A stretch of DNA of 64,000 bases from Actinomycetes bacterium (lineage in GTDB: Bacteria; Actinomycetota; Thermoleophilia; Solirubrobacterales; Solirubrobacteraceae). The stretch spans positions 1-64,000 of the forward strand of contig JAEYAL010000156.1 of assembly GCA_023404805.1 (NCBI GenBank). The letters run 5' to 3'. A model generated the notes under the pieces. That model saw only the letters and a program-made list of their open reading frames with translations, made no database searches and was not told where the DNA came from. Made by a program: the position numbers and the translations under genes. Of the stretch, positions 15,193-22,580 are shown piece after piece (the stretch's first letter is position 1; each line of letters starts with the position of its first letter).

Positions 15193-17168
15193 AGCGTCCT
15201 GAACTCCACGTCGACCCGCGCTACGCGTTCACCCGGCTGGGCGGCATCGCCTGGGCTGGACTTGCCACGACGATCTACGCCACGATCGGCGTCGTCACCG
15301 ACAGCGCTGCCGGGCTGGCGCCGGTCGCGATGTTCATCGTCGCGGTGTTCGTCGCGCTGACGGCGCTCAGCTACACCGAGCTGACCGGCCTGCGCGATGC
15401 GCAGGGCAAACGCCTCACCGAAATGCCTGGCGCCAGCGGCTTCGCGCGGCTCGCGTTCGACGAGGTGACCAGCTTCGTCGCCGCGTGGGCGGTCGTCCTC
15501 GACCTGCTGCTCCTCACCGCGATCGGCGCAGAGGCGTTCTCCGGCTACGTGCTGGCCGTCGTGCCGTCGCTGTCCGACGAAGCTGCCTTGATGACGCTCC
15601 TCGGCGTCGGCGCGATCGTGGTCGTCGGCGCGCGCAACGCCCGCGGGCCGAACCTCGCGAAGGGCATCGGGATCCGCCTGTTGCTCGCTGCCGATGCGGT
15701 CGTCTTGGCGTTCGTCGGCGGCGCGCTGCTCATCGAGGCGATCACCGAGGGGCTGCCGCTCATCGAGGTCACCGCGGGCGTGAGCGTCCGCGATGTGGTC
15801 TTCGCGGCGACGATCGGCGTCGTCGCCGTGACGGGCTTCGAGACCGCTGCGACGCTGGCTGGCGAGACGACCCTGCCACGGGCCAAACGCGCGCGGTTCC
15901 TGCTCGCGCTCGGCACCGGCACCATGCTGTCGCTCGTGCTGGCTGGCGCGCTGGCGGGCGCGCACCGGGAGACGTTCCAGGACCCGAACCACCTCGCGGC
16001 CCCGGTCGCGTGGCTCGCGGCTGTCCTCGAACCCGAGTGGCTGTCGGACACCGCCCGCGTGGTGGTCGCGATCCTGGCGGCGACGACCTTGGCTGTGGGC
16101 ACCAACGGCGCGATGCTCGGCGTCGCGCGTCTGTCCTCGACCCTCGCCACGACGCGCCAGATCCCCTCGCGCGTCGGCCGCCTCAGCCCGAAGTACGGCA
16201 CGCCGACGACCGTGATCACGCTCGTGGTGGTGTTCACGTCGCTGCTCGTGATCATGCTCGACCTCGAGACGCTGATCGGGCTCTACGCGTACGGCGCGCT
16301 CCTCGCGCTGACGATCCTGCACGCGTCGGTGCTGCGGCTGCGCTTCACCCAGCCCGCGGCGCAGCGCCGCTACCGGATCGGGCTCAACGTCCCGGTGGGC
16401 CGAGGAAGCGTGCCGCTCCCGGCGCTGCTGGCGCTCGTGATGGCGGTCGCGGGCTGGATCGCCGTCCTGATCCTGCACGACCTCTCGGGCTTCGTCGGCA
16501 CGCTCTGGATGATCGGCGGCGTCTTCCTCTACGTGGTCCACCGCCGGGTCTCGAACCTGCCGATGCGCCGGGTCGTGGTCGTCCCCAAGACCGTCTTGTC
16601 GCGCGACACCGAGCACGGCGAGTTCGGATCGATCCTGGTGCCGCTGTTCGGCCGCGCGCTCGACGACGACATCGTGCAGACCGCCGGACGGCTGGCGCGC
16701 GACCGCGCGCTCGATGTCGAAGACAGCGGCGGCGCGCAGATCGAGGCGATCTGGGTGTTCGAGATCCCAATGTCGCTGGCGCTCGCCTCGGCGGTGTCCG
16801 ATGAGAAGCTCAAACGCGCTCGCGCGTCGCTGGCGCGGGCCAAGGCCGTGGGGGAGGAGTACGAGGGCGTGGCCGTCGCGACCGCCACAGTGCGCGCCCG
16901 GCGTGCTGGCCAGGGCATCGTCGACGAAGCCAAACGCCGTGGCGTCGAGGTGATCGTCATGGCCGCCGAGGATCCCTCGCGGGTGCGCGGCGGCTCGACG
17001 CTCGGCGGAGTGGGCGACTTCGCCGGCCGGGCGATCGGCCCGACGACGGCCTACGTGATGACGCACGCCCCGTGCCGCGTGCTTCTGACGGCCCCGCCGA
17101 TCGGCGACCGCAGCATCTCCGCGCTCGACGTCGAGCCGGTCGCGGGCGACGGCGCGTCGCCGGTCTAG
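15189..17168 (+). CDS. APC-superfamily permease with C-terminal UspA-like domain (2)
   Basis: 659 residues, a distant paralogue of the permease at 12998, with the same plan: about twelve transmembrane helices (IAWAGLATTIYATIGVVT at the first) and a C-terminal Usp-like domain from about residue 480, ending in a GPTTAYVMTHAPCRVLLT segment typical of Usp C-termini. It starts at GTG 15189, overlapping the small membrane protein. The pair could form a heteromer or serve different substrates. Two TrkA/Ktr-type genes lie about 0.9 kb downstream beyond one minus-strand gene, so potassium is a reasonable candidate substrate. Family firm, substrate inferred. Confidence 0.82.
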   Translation: MKRPELHVDPRYAFTRLGGIAWAGLATTIYATIGVVTDSAAGLAPVAMFIVAVFVALTALSYTELTGLRDAQGKRLTEMPGASGFARLAFDEVTSFVAAWAVVLDLLLLTAIGAEAFSGYVLAVVPSLSDEAALMTLLGVGAIVVVGARNARGPNLAKGIGIRLLLAADAVVLAFVGGALLIEAITEGLPLIEVTAGVSVRDVVFAATIGVVAVTGFETAATLAGETTLPRAKRARFLLALGTGTMLSLVLAGALAGAHRETFQDPNHLAAPVAWLAAVLEPEWLSDTARVVVAILAATTLAVGTNGAMLGVARLSSTLATTRQIPSRVGRLSPKYGTPTTVITLVVVFTSLLVIMLDLETLIGLYAYGALLALTILHASVLRLRFTQPAAQRRYRIGLNVPVGRGSVPLPALLALVMAVAGWIAVLILHDLSGFVGTLWMIGGVFLYVVHRRVSNLPMRRVVVVPKTVLSRDTEHGEFGSILVPLFGRALDDDIVQTAGRLARDRALDVEDSGGAQIEAIWVFEIPMSLALASAVSDEKLKRARASLARAKAVGEEYEGVAVATATVRARRAGQGIVDEAKRRGVEVIVMAAEDPSRVRGGSTLGGVGDFAGRAIGPTTAYVMTHAPCRVLLTAPPIGDRSISALDVEPVAGDGASPV

Positions 17169-17194
17169 CCGCGCTGCGGGACCGTGGCAGAGCG

Positions 17195-17213
17195 GGCGGC
17201 GCTAGGCGCCGCC
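17195..17213. terminator. Hairpin between convergent genes
   Basis: GGCGGCGC (17195-17202) pairs perfectly with GCGCCGCC (17206-17213); the three-base loop and the last stem base contain the stop codon of the minus-strand gene. It lies 27 bases past the permease stop and could end transcription from both sides. Confidence 0.5.
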
Positions 17214-17915
17214 GCCGTCCCAGTCGTCGCCCGCGTCGTTGCCGCTGCGGCCGCGGCGCGTGAGGGCGAGTCCGAGCAGTCCGGCGATCAGCACCACCGC
17301 GATGCTCGGCAGGACCCACGCCGGGGCGCCGTCGTCCTCGCCTGAGATGTCTTCGACTGGGACCTCGGTCGCCGTCGCCGGCTTGGCGCTGGCCTCGGGC
17401 GATTCGACGCGCGGCTGCGGTGGGGTCGTCGCGGGGGTGTCCGCCGCGCCCGGCGTCGTGGGAGCCGCTGGCTTGCTCGGCTGCGCCGTCTCGGGGCCCG
17501 GCGGATTGCTCGCGGCGTTGGTCACGCGGAGCCGCTTGCCGGTGTTGAGGGTGACGATCGCGGTCACGTCCCAGGTGCGCCAGTCGCCGCGGCCCGCGAG
17601 GGCGACATCGGCGTGGTGCGTGCCGCCCGCGTCCCGGTCGGCTTCGACGCGGAACGTCTCAGCGTGCTCAGGCCTCACGTAGTAGACGACCTTCGAGCCC
17701 TCGCCGGTGCCTGGGCCGCCGAGGATCGTCGACACGTCGGCCGCTGGTTTGCCGCCGCCGGTGGCCGAGTCGGTGCCCTGTACGACGATCGTGACGCCCT
17801 TGCCGCCGCCTTCGGCGAGGGTGGCGCCGCCGTGGCCCAACGCCGCCGCAGGGGCCAGCCCCGTCGCCACGGCGCACGCGAGCGCCGCCAGAGTCCTGGT
17901 CGTCCGGTCCAGCAT
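17202..17915 (-). CDS. Secreted, C-terminally membrane-anchored protein
   Basis: 237 residues. A signal peptide (MLDRTTRTLAALACAVATG, to about residue 27) is followed by a beta-rich domain (GVTIVVQGTDSATGG, VVYYVRPEHAETFRV, DWRTWDVTAIVTLNTGKRLR), a long Pro/Ala/Thr-rich linker and a C-terminal helix (VLPSIAVVLIAGLLGLAL) with an Arg-rich end and a Gly/Asp tail. The protein should sit on the outer face of the membrane with its domain outside. The ATG at 17915 was chosen because CAGACT lies 7 bases upstream and it gives a clean signal peptide. Function unknown; the copper-resistance and YcnI-type families have a similar layout. Confidence 0.65.
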   Translation of the reverse strand: MLDRTTRTLAALACAVATGLAPAAALGHGGATLAEGGGKGVTIVVQGTDSATGGGKPAADVSTILGGPGTGEGSKVVYYVRPEHAETFRVEADRDAGGTHHADVALAGRGDWRTWDVTAIVTLNTGKRLRVTNAASNPPGPETAQPSKPAAPTTPGAADTPATTPPQPRVESPEASAKPATATEVPVEDISGEDDGAPAWVLPSIAVVLIAGLLGLALTRRGRSGNDAGDDWDGGGA

Positions 17916-17922
17916 GGGAGGG

Positions 17923-17928
17923 AGTCTG
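17923..17928 (-). promoter_or_regulatory. -10 hexamer CAGACT
   Basis: On the minus strand CAGACT ends 7 bases before the ATG at 17915. Same spacing as the other leaderless-type promoters of the window. Confidence 0.45.
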
Positions 17929-18081
17929 CCGTGCGGCGCTGCGCCGCGCGCCACCGTTGCCGACCCGCTGTGTGCGCCGTGTCACCCCGTGCGGCGCTTG
18001 GCCACGGCAGCGTTGCGGTCCCCCAGCCACCGCGTGCCGCTGCGCTGCGAGCGCCGCGGCGCGCGCCACCCCGTCCAGGAG

Positions 18082-18087
18082 TAGATT
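18082..18087 (+). promoter_or_regulatory. -10 hexamer TAGATT of the TrkA pair
   Basis: TAGATT ends 8 bases before the ATG at 18096. Confidence 0.5.
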
Positions 18088-18095
18088 CTCCGCCT

Positions 18096-18518
18096 ATGTT
18101 CGTGCTCGTCCTTGGTGCCGGCCGCGTCGGTGAACGCGTCGCCCGGTTCGCGATGTCCCAGGGCCATACCGTCTCGGTGCTCGACGAGGACCCGCTCGCC
18201 CTCGACCGGCTCGACGCCGCAGTCGAAGACGGCTGGGAGTCCGCCGGCGGCCGGTTCTCGGTCGGGACCGCCCTGGAGGCCGCCGCGCTGGAAGCCGCCG
18301 GCATCGCCGAGGCCGACCTCTTCATCGCGTCGACCAACGGCGACAACACGAACATCGTCATGGCGCAGATCGCCAAGGAGCGCTACGGCGTCGAGAAGGT
18401 CCTGTGCCGCGTCGCCGACCCGGCCCGCGCCGAGTGGTACGAGTCGCAGGGCCTGAACGTGATCTGCGGCACCCGCATCGCGATCAGCCTGTTCGAGAAC
18501 GAACTCCGCGCCAACTAG
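18096..18518 (+). CDS. TrkA-N (RCK) NAD-binding protein, potassium uptake regulator
   Basis: A 140-residue protein made only of the RCK N-terminal Rossmann domain: VLVLGAGRVGERVARFA (Gly motif at 7-12), an acidic residue after strand 2 (DEDPLALDRL) that would bind NAD ribose, and ADLFIASTNGDNTNIVMAQ. No TrkA-C domain follows. The next gene is a longer TrkA protein 12 bases downstream. Pairs like this (ceoB-ceoC in mycobacteria) form the cytoplasmic ring that gates a potassium transporter. It has its own promoter-like TAGATT box. Family assignment firm. Confidence 0.88.
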   Translation: MFVLVLGAGRVGERVARFAMSQGHTVSVLDEDPLALDRLDAAVEDGWESAGGRFSVGTALEAAALEAAGIAEADLFIASTNGDNTNIVMAQIAKERYGVEKVLCRVADPARAEWYESQGLNVICGTRIAISLFENELRAN

Positions 18519-18530
18519 GAGACCTGGCCC

Positions 18531-19202
18531 ATGTTCATGGTCATCGCCGGCGGCGGCAAAGTCGGACTCAACCTTGCGCGCGAGCTCCTCGAGAAGGGGC
18601 ACGAGCTGTCGCTGATCGAGCAGTGGCGCCCGCGCTACATCCGCCTGGAGCGCGAGCTCGAGCACGTCGCCCAGTACGGTGACGCGACGGAGCTGTGGGT
18701 CCTGGAGCGCGCGGGCATCGCCCGCGCCGACATGGTCATCGCCGTCACGGGCGACGACGAGGACAACATCCTCATCTGCCAGGTCGCCAAGCAGAAGTAC
18801 GGCGTTGAGCGGATCATCGCCCGCTGCAACAACCCGCGGAATCTCGCGCACTTCAAGCTGCTGGGCATCGAGCCGGCCGTCTCTGCGACCGACCTGATCC
18901 TCAACCTGATCGAGCACTCGCTGCCGGGCCATGGCCTGGTGCGCCTGCTCGACCTCTCCGGCGACCAGCTGGAGATCATCGAAGTCGAGGTGCACAGCGG
19001 CGCCCCGGCTGATGGCAAGAGCGTGGCCGAGGTGGAGCTGCCCGAAGGGTCGCGCATCATCTCGCTGCTGCCACGCGACGCAGTGGGCTTCGTGCCGACG
19101 GACAGCTCGCTCGTCCGCGCCGGCGACGAGGTCCTCGTGATCCTCGACCCGGGCCTCGAGGATGCCGTGATGGCCCAGTTCACCATCGATCGCCGAAAGT
19201 AG
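18531..19202 (+). CDS. trkA: TrkA-family potassium uptake protein with TrkA-N and TrkA-C domains
   Basis: 223 residues. The RCK N domain (residues 1-125) has MVIAGGGKVGLNLAREL and the nucleotide-binding DNILICQVAKQKYGV segment; the TrkA-C domain (about 140-220) has DGKSVAEVELPEGSRIISLL and the late DEVLVILDP strand. Together with the preceding gene it should form the ligand-binding ring of a K+ uptake system. No TrkH/KtrB channel gene is nearby; the closest membrane partners are the two APC-Usp permeases upstream. AGGAGA stands ahead of the ATG. It is followed 7 bases later by the FAD reductase gene. Confidence 0.9.
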   Translation: MFMVIAGGGKVGLNLARELLEKGHELSLIEQWRPRYIRLERELEHVAQYGDATELWVLERAGIARADMVIAVTGDDEDNILICQVAKQKYGVERIIARCNNPRNLAHFKLLGIEPAVSATDLILNLIEHSLPGHGLVRLLDLSGDQLEIIEVEVHSGAPADGKSVAEVELPEGSRIISLLPRDAVGFVPTDSSLVRAGDEVLVILDPGLEDAVMAQFTIDRRK

Positions 19203-19209
19203 TCCCACC

Positions 19210-20451
19210 ATGGCCGATCTCCACGCAGGCGTCCTGATCATCGGGGCGGGGGTCGCTGGCGCGTCCACCGCCAAGGAGCTGCGGAAGGTCGGCTACGCGG
19301 GTTCGATCCTGCTGCTCGGCCGCGAGCTCGACGCGCCGTACGAGCGCCCGCCGGCGACGAAGGAGTACCTGGCCGGGAAGATCGCCCGCGAGGACGCGAC
19401 GTGGCTGTCGGAGCAGTGGTGCGAGGAGAACGACGTCGAGCTGCGGCTCCGCACAAGCGTCCTCAAGCTCGACACGGCTGAGAAGACCGCCAAGCTGCAG
19501 GGCGGCGACATCGTCTCGTACGACCACGCCGTGGTGGCGACCGGCGCCAACGTGCGCCGCCTGCGGATCGACGGCACCGACCTCGAGGGTCTGCACTACA
19601 TCCGCGCGCTGCGCAACGCCGACACCATCCGCGCCGAGCTCGAGCAGGTCCAGCAGGCCGCGACGGTCGGCGGCAGCTACATCGGCTGCGAGGTCGCCGC
19701 GACGCTGACGACCCACGGGATCAGCGTCACGGTGATCATGCAGGAGGACCACCCGATGCAGGTGGGCTTCGGCGAGACCGCTGGCAAGTACGTCCGCAGC
19801 GTGCTCGAGGCCAACGGCGTCACCGTGCTCGGCGGCAAAGAGGTCGAGAAGCTCGAGGGCGACGATGAGCGCGTCGAGAAGGTCTTCTGCGCCGACGGCA
19901 CTGTCGTCGATGCCCAGCTCGTGGTCCTCGGCGTCGGCGCCGTGCCGGACGTCATGACCGCCAAGGGCGCCGGCCTGGAGCTCGGCGAGCGCGGCGGCGT
20001 CCTCGTCGATGCGCAGCTGCGCACCGCGGCCGACAACGTCTGGGCCGCCGGCGACTGCGCTGAGTTCGAGAGCGTCCTGTTTGGCGGCCACCGCCGCATC
20101 GAGCACCAGGACGTCGCCATCGAGCAGGGCAAGACCGTCGCGCGCAACATCAACGGCGTCGGCGAGGACTTCACCTTCGTCCCGTACTTCTGGAGCGACC
20201 TCGCCGACTGGCTCTCGCTCGAGTACGTCGGCAACGCCTCCACCGGCTGGGACGACGAGATCATCCGCGGCTCGGTCGACGACGGCGAGTTCTCCGTCTG
20301 GTACGCCAAAGACGGCATCCTCGTGGCCGCGCTCAGCATCGGCCGCGGCGAGGACCTCATGGACGCGCGCCGCCTGATCGCCGCCAAGACGCCCGTCGAC
20401 GGCCTGCGCGACGCGCTGGCTGACGCCGACGCGGATCTCGCGGCGCTCTAA
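19210..20451 (+). CDS. FAD-dependent NAD(P)/ferredoxin reductase-like oxidoreductase
   Basis: A 413-residue flavoprotein of the pyridine nucleotide-disulfide oxidoreductase group. FAD binding: VLIIGAGVAGAS (8-19) and DNVWAAGDCAEF (about residue 276). NAD binding: VGGSYIGCEVAA (about 156). There is no redox-active CxxxxC pair after the first motif, so it resembles the ferredoxin/rubredoxin reductase or AIF class rather than thioredoxin or lipoamide reductases. The C-terminal domain (from about 315) fits the reductase C fold. It follows trkA by 7 bases and may be co-transcribed. The electron acceptor is unknown. Confidence 0.85.
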   Translation: MADLHAGVLIIGAGVAGASTAKELRKVGYAGSILLLGRELDAPYERPPATKEYLAGKIAREDATWLSEQWCEENDVELRLRTSVLKLDTAEKTAKLQGGDIVSYDHAVVATGANVRRLRIDGTDLEGLHYIRALRNADTIRAELEQVQQAATVGGSYIGCEVAATLTTHGISVTVIMQEDHPMQVGFGETAGKYVRSVLEANGVTVLGGKEVEKLEGDDERVEKVFCADGTVVDAQLVVLGVGAVPDVMTAKGAGLELGERGGVLVDAQLRTAADNVWAAGDCAEFESVLFGGHRRIEHQDVAIEQGKTVARNINGVGEDFTFVPYFWSDLADWLSLEYVGNASTGWDDEIIRGSVDDGEFSVWYAKDGILVAALSIGRGEDLMDARRLIAAKTPVDGLRDALADADADLAAL

Positions 20452-20593
20452 GCCGACGCGGCGAGCCAGGGCCCGCGCGGCGCGGATCGCGCAACGCGGC
20501 CTGCAAGTTCGCCGTATCGGCGACATCTGGCCGCTCGGCGCGACACCTTTGGCCGACTCTCGCTACTCTCTACGAGCGCCTGAACTGGCCCCT

Positions 20594-20665
20594 TGGGGAT
20601 TGGTGTAATTGGCAACACAGCGGATTCTGGTTCCGTCGTTCTAGGTTCGAGTCCTAGATCCCCAG
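20594..20665 (+). tRNA. tRNA-Gln (CTG anticodon)
   Basis: 72 nt. The acceptor stem TGGGGAT (20594-20600) pairs perfectly with ATCCCCA (20658-20664), discriminator G at 20665. The anticodon arm GCGGA-TTCTGGT-TCCGT puts CTG at 20627-20629, and GGTTCGAGTCC gives the T arm. No CCA is encoded. The U-A first pair and sequence match other bacterial tRNA-Gln genes. Confidence 0.95.
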
Positions 20666-20670
20666 CTCTC

Positions 20671-20697
20671 GAAAGGCCCCGCACCGCGGGGCCTTTC
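20671..20697 (+). terminator. Terminator of tRNA-Gln
   Basis: A perfect 12-bp stem (GAAAGGCCCCGC and its complement) with an ACC loop, starting 6 bases after the tRNA. Confidence 0.75.
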
Positions 20698-20747
20698 GCG
20701 TTCTAGGGTCGCTGCTTCATGTTCGACGCCAGCGAAGGCCGACAACG

Positions 20748-20777
20748 ACGAGGGCCCCGCTTGCGCGAGGCCCTCGT
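20748..20777 (-). terminator. Hairpin downstream of the minus-strand secreted protein
   Basis: ACGAGGGCC (20748-20756) pairs with GGCCCTCGT (20769-20777), loop of 12. It lies 118 bases past the stop of the gene at 20896-21486 and faces the tRNA-Gln terminator. The stretch between the hairpin and that stop holds nothing else I recognise. Confidence 0.5.
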
Positions 20778-20895
20778 GGTGTTGGTGATGAGATGCCGGG
20801 CCTTGCGGCGCGGCCAGCAGGTTGGTTGGGCGCCGGCGGCGCGCAGGATGCTGTCCCGTCGTCCTGCGCTGCCGCCGTGCCCGTTGGTTTGGTGG

Positions 20896-21486
20896 CTAGG
20901 AAGCCGCCGGCACGCAGAAGACGTAGACCGACGGGCGGATGCCGGTCGTCACGCCGCCTGCGGGGTTGGCGACCGTCAGGCGCCAGCCGGTGAAGCCCGT
21001 GCCCTCGGCCGGGGGCTCGGTGTTGTCGGCGCTGGTCACCGGACGCGAAGAACCGACGATGGTGGCCTCCGAGTTGTTGGCGTCGCCGCGGCCGCCGCCG
21101 CCGATCGCCTGCTCGCCGGCGGCGCAGAACACGGTGTAGGACTGCTTGTTGCCGTCGGCGAGGTCGACGTCGGCGTTGACCGCGCGGCTGATGACGGCGC
21201 CGAAGCCGCCCTTGTCGCCCTTGTCACCCTTGTCGCCCTTCGGGCCCGCCGGAATCTGGCCGGGCTTGAAGTCGGCGGTGGTGAGCGAGCCGTTCTTCAC
21301 GTCGGAGCTGGTGACGGCCGCCGAAGCGATGTCCGAGCCCTTAACGGCGTTGCTCTTGATCTGCTGGCTGCCGACGCTGTTGTTCGGCAGCGTGATCGCG
21401 GCGTAGCTGGTTCCGCCGAGCGCGACCATCAGCGCGGTGGCTGACATCACGTTCGCGACGGAGAAGTTCTTTTTGATGAGTCCCAT
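20896..21486 (-). CDS. Secreted protein with short collagen-like stretch
   Basis: 196 residues. A signal peptide (MGLIKKNFSVANVMSATALM, cleavage near SYA about residue 28) leads to a repeat-like segment (NNSVGSQQIKSNAVKGSDIA, then SAAVTSSDVKNGSLTTADF), a short collagen-type run GPKGDKGDKGDKGG and a C-terminal beta-rich domain with two cysteines (VFCAAGEQ and VFCVPAAS), probably a disulfide. This layout recurs many times in Solirubrobacterales genomes as surface or spore-coat-like proteins of unknown role. ATG 21486 was chosen for the signal peptide. It is followed by a hairpin terminator. Confidence 0.8.
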   Translation of the reverse strand: MGLIKKNFSVANVMSATALMVALGGTSYAAITLPNNSVGSQQIKSNAVKGSDIASAAVTSSDVKNGSLTTADFKPGQIPAGPKGDKGDKGDKGGFGAVISRAVNADVDLADGNKQSYTVFCAAGEQAIGGGGRGDANNSEATIVGSSRPVTSADNTEPPAEGTGFTGWRLTVANPAGGVTTGIRPSVYVFCVPAAS

Positions 21487-21630
21487 GGTGGTTTGTCCCT
21501 GTGGTGGCCGGAGCCGAGTCTTGGTGGTTTCAGCGCCCCCTCTGGCGCCGTGCATCCAATCTCCAGGAGGACAACCCCCGCGTCTGTTCCATCCGCGACG
21601 CTCGTTGTGTCACCGATGCGACATAAGCGA

Positions 21631-21748
21631 CGCCTCCGGCCCGCAGGTATGCGCCACTGCGGCGCAAACTTGCAACCCAGGCGCTGCGGCGACGCGCCTC
21701 CGGCTCGCACGTATGCGCCACTGCGGCGCAAACTTGCAACCCAGGCGC
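21631..21748. repeat. Two 54-bp direct repeats, each with an internal hairpin
   Basis: Copies at 21631-21684 and 21695-21748 differ at two positions and are separated by 10 bases. Each contains the dyad TGCGCC-ACTGC-GGCGCA and the block AAACTTGCAACCCAG. They fill most of the 288-base gap between the collagen-like protein gene and the phosphoesterase gene; the rest of the gap shows nothing recognisable. This may be a dispersed intergenic repeat (REP or MITE-like) or a tandem regulatory site. Confidence 0.8.
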
Positions 21749-21774
21749 GAGCGGCCCGACAGGGCCTCCCGCCG

Positions 21775-22530
21775 CTACACGCGCGGCACAGGCTGCACGT
21801 GGCTCACGAGCTGCCCGTCGACGAGCGCGTGGATCACGAAGCCCGGCGGCTGCTCGGGAGCGACGTCGAGCGCGTCGCCGGCCAGGTCGAGGCGCAGCTG
21901 GAAGTTCACGCTGGGCGCCGTGACCACCGGGACGCGCCCGATCTGCGCCGACGCCGCCCGGTGCACGTGCCCGGTCACGATCTTCAGCACCTGGGGATGC
22001 TCACCGAGCAGATCCTCGAGGGCGCCGCGTGTGGTTCCGGGCAGGCCGTAGCCGTCCATCTTGTCGAAGCCGATCCGCACGGGCGGATGGTGCATCGCGA
22101 TCAGCGTGGGCGTCGTCGGCGCTTCGGCGAGCCGCGCGGCGACCCAGGCGACGTCGAGCTGGCCCTCGATGTGGTTCGGAATGAGCGTGTCGCAGACGAT
22201 CACGCGGATCGGCCCAGCCTGTACGGCGTACCTGATCTCCTCATCGCCCTCGCCCGGAGCGCCCAAGACCTCGCGCAGCGTGGCGCGGTCGTCGTGGTTG
22301 CCGGGCAACACGTGGACCGGCACATCGATCGCGGCGAGAAGGTCCGCCGCGACCTCGTAGGACTCCCGCACGCCGTTGTCGGCGATGTCGCCCGTGAGCA
22401 GGACCGCGACCGGACGCGGCTCGAGCTCGGTGACCGCCTTGATCGCGGCGGCGAACTGCGTCGCCCGCTGGGGCTCGTCGGTGCGCAGGTGCGAATCGCT
22501 CAGCTGGACGATCAACGTGTCGGCAGACAT
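21775..22530 (-). CDS. Metallophosphoesterase, cyclic-nucleotide phosphodiesterase class III-like
   Basis: 251 residues of the calcineurin-like fold. All five metal motifs are seen: DSHL (12-15), GDIADN (about 47), GNHDD (about 77), HHPP (about 145) and GHVHRA (about 190). The order and spacing fit the CpdA/Rv0805 group, which hydrolyses cyclic nucleotides and other phosphodiesters. It is monocistronic: divergent neighbours are not linked and TAGGCT stands 7 bases before the ATG. The natural substrate is not proven by sequence. Confidence 0.85.
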   Translation of the reverse strand: MSADTLIVQLSDSHLRTDEPQRATQFAAAIKAVTELEPRPVAVLLTGDIADNGVRESYEVAADLLAAIDVPVHVLPGNHDDRATLREVLGAPGEGDEEIRYAVQAGPIRVIVCDTLIPNHIEGQLDVAWVAARLAEAPTTPTLIAMHHPPVRIGFDKMDGYGLPGTTRGALEDLLGEHPQVLKIVTGHVHRAASAQIGRVPVVTAPSVNFQLRLDLAGDALDVAPEQPPGFVIHALVDGQLVSHVQPVPRV

Positions 22531-22537
22531 GCCGCGC

Positions 22538-22543
22538 AGCCTA
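22538..22543 (-). promoter_or_regulatory. -10 hexamer TAGGCT of the phosphodiesterase gene
   Basis: On the minus strand TAGGCT ends exactly 7 bases before the ATG at 22530. Confidence 0.5.
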
Positions 22544-22580
22544 GAACGCCGGGCTGACGGGTCCGGATCACCCAGTGGAC

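Noticed and set aside
15108..17066. A 652-codon minus-strand frame opposite the second APC permease
   Set aside because: Highly charged, repetitive translation with no domain; the plus-strand permease has clear membrane helices and a Usp domain.
18096..18518. A truncated trkA gene
   Set aside because: The protein ends naturally after a complete RCK N domain and is followed by a full TrkA; short and long pairs of this kind are a known arrangement, so it is not a broken gene.
21631..21748. A CRISPR array
   Set aside because: There are only two repeat copies, 54 bp long, with a 10-base spacer and no cas genes nearby.
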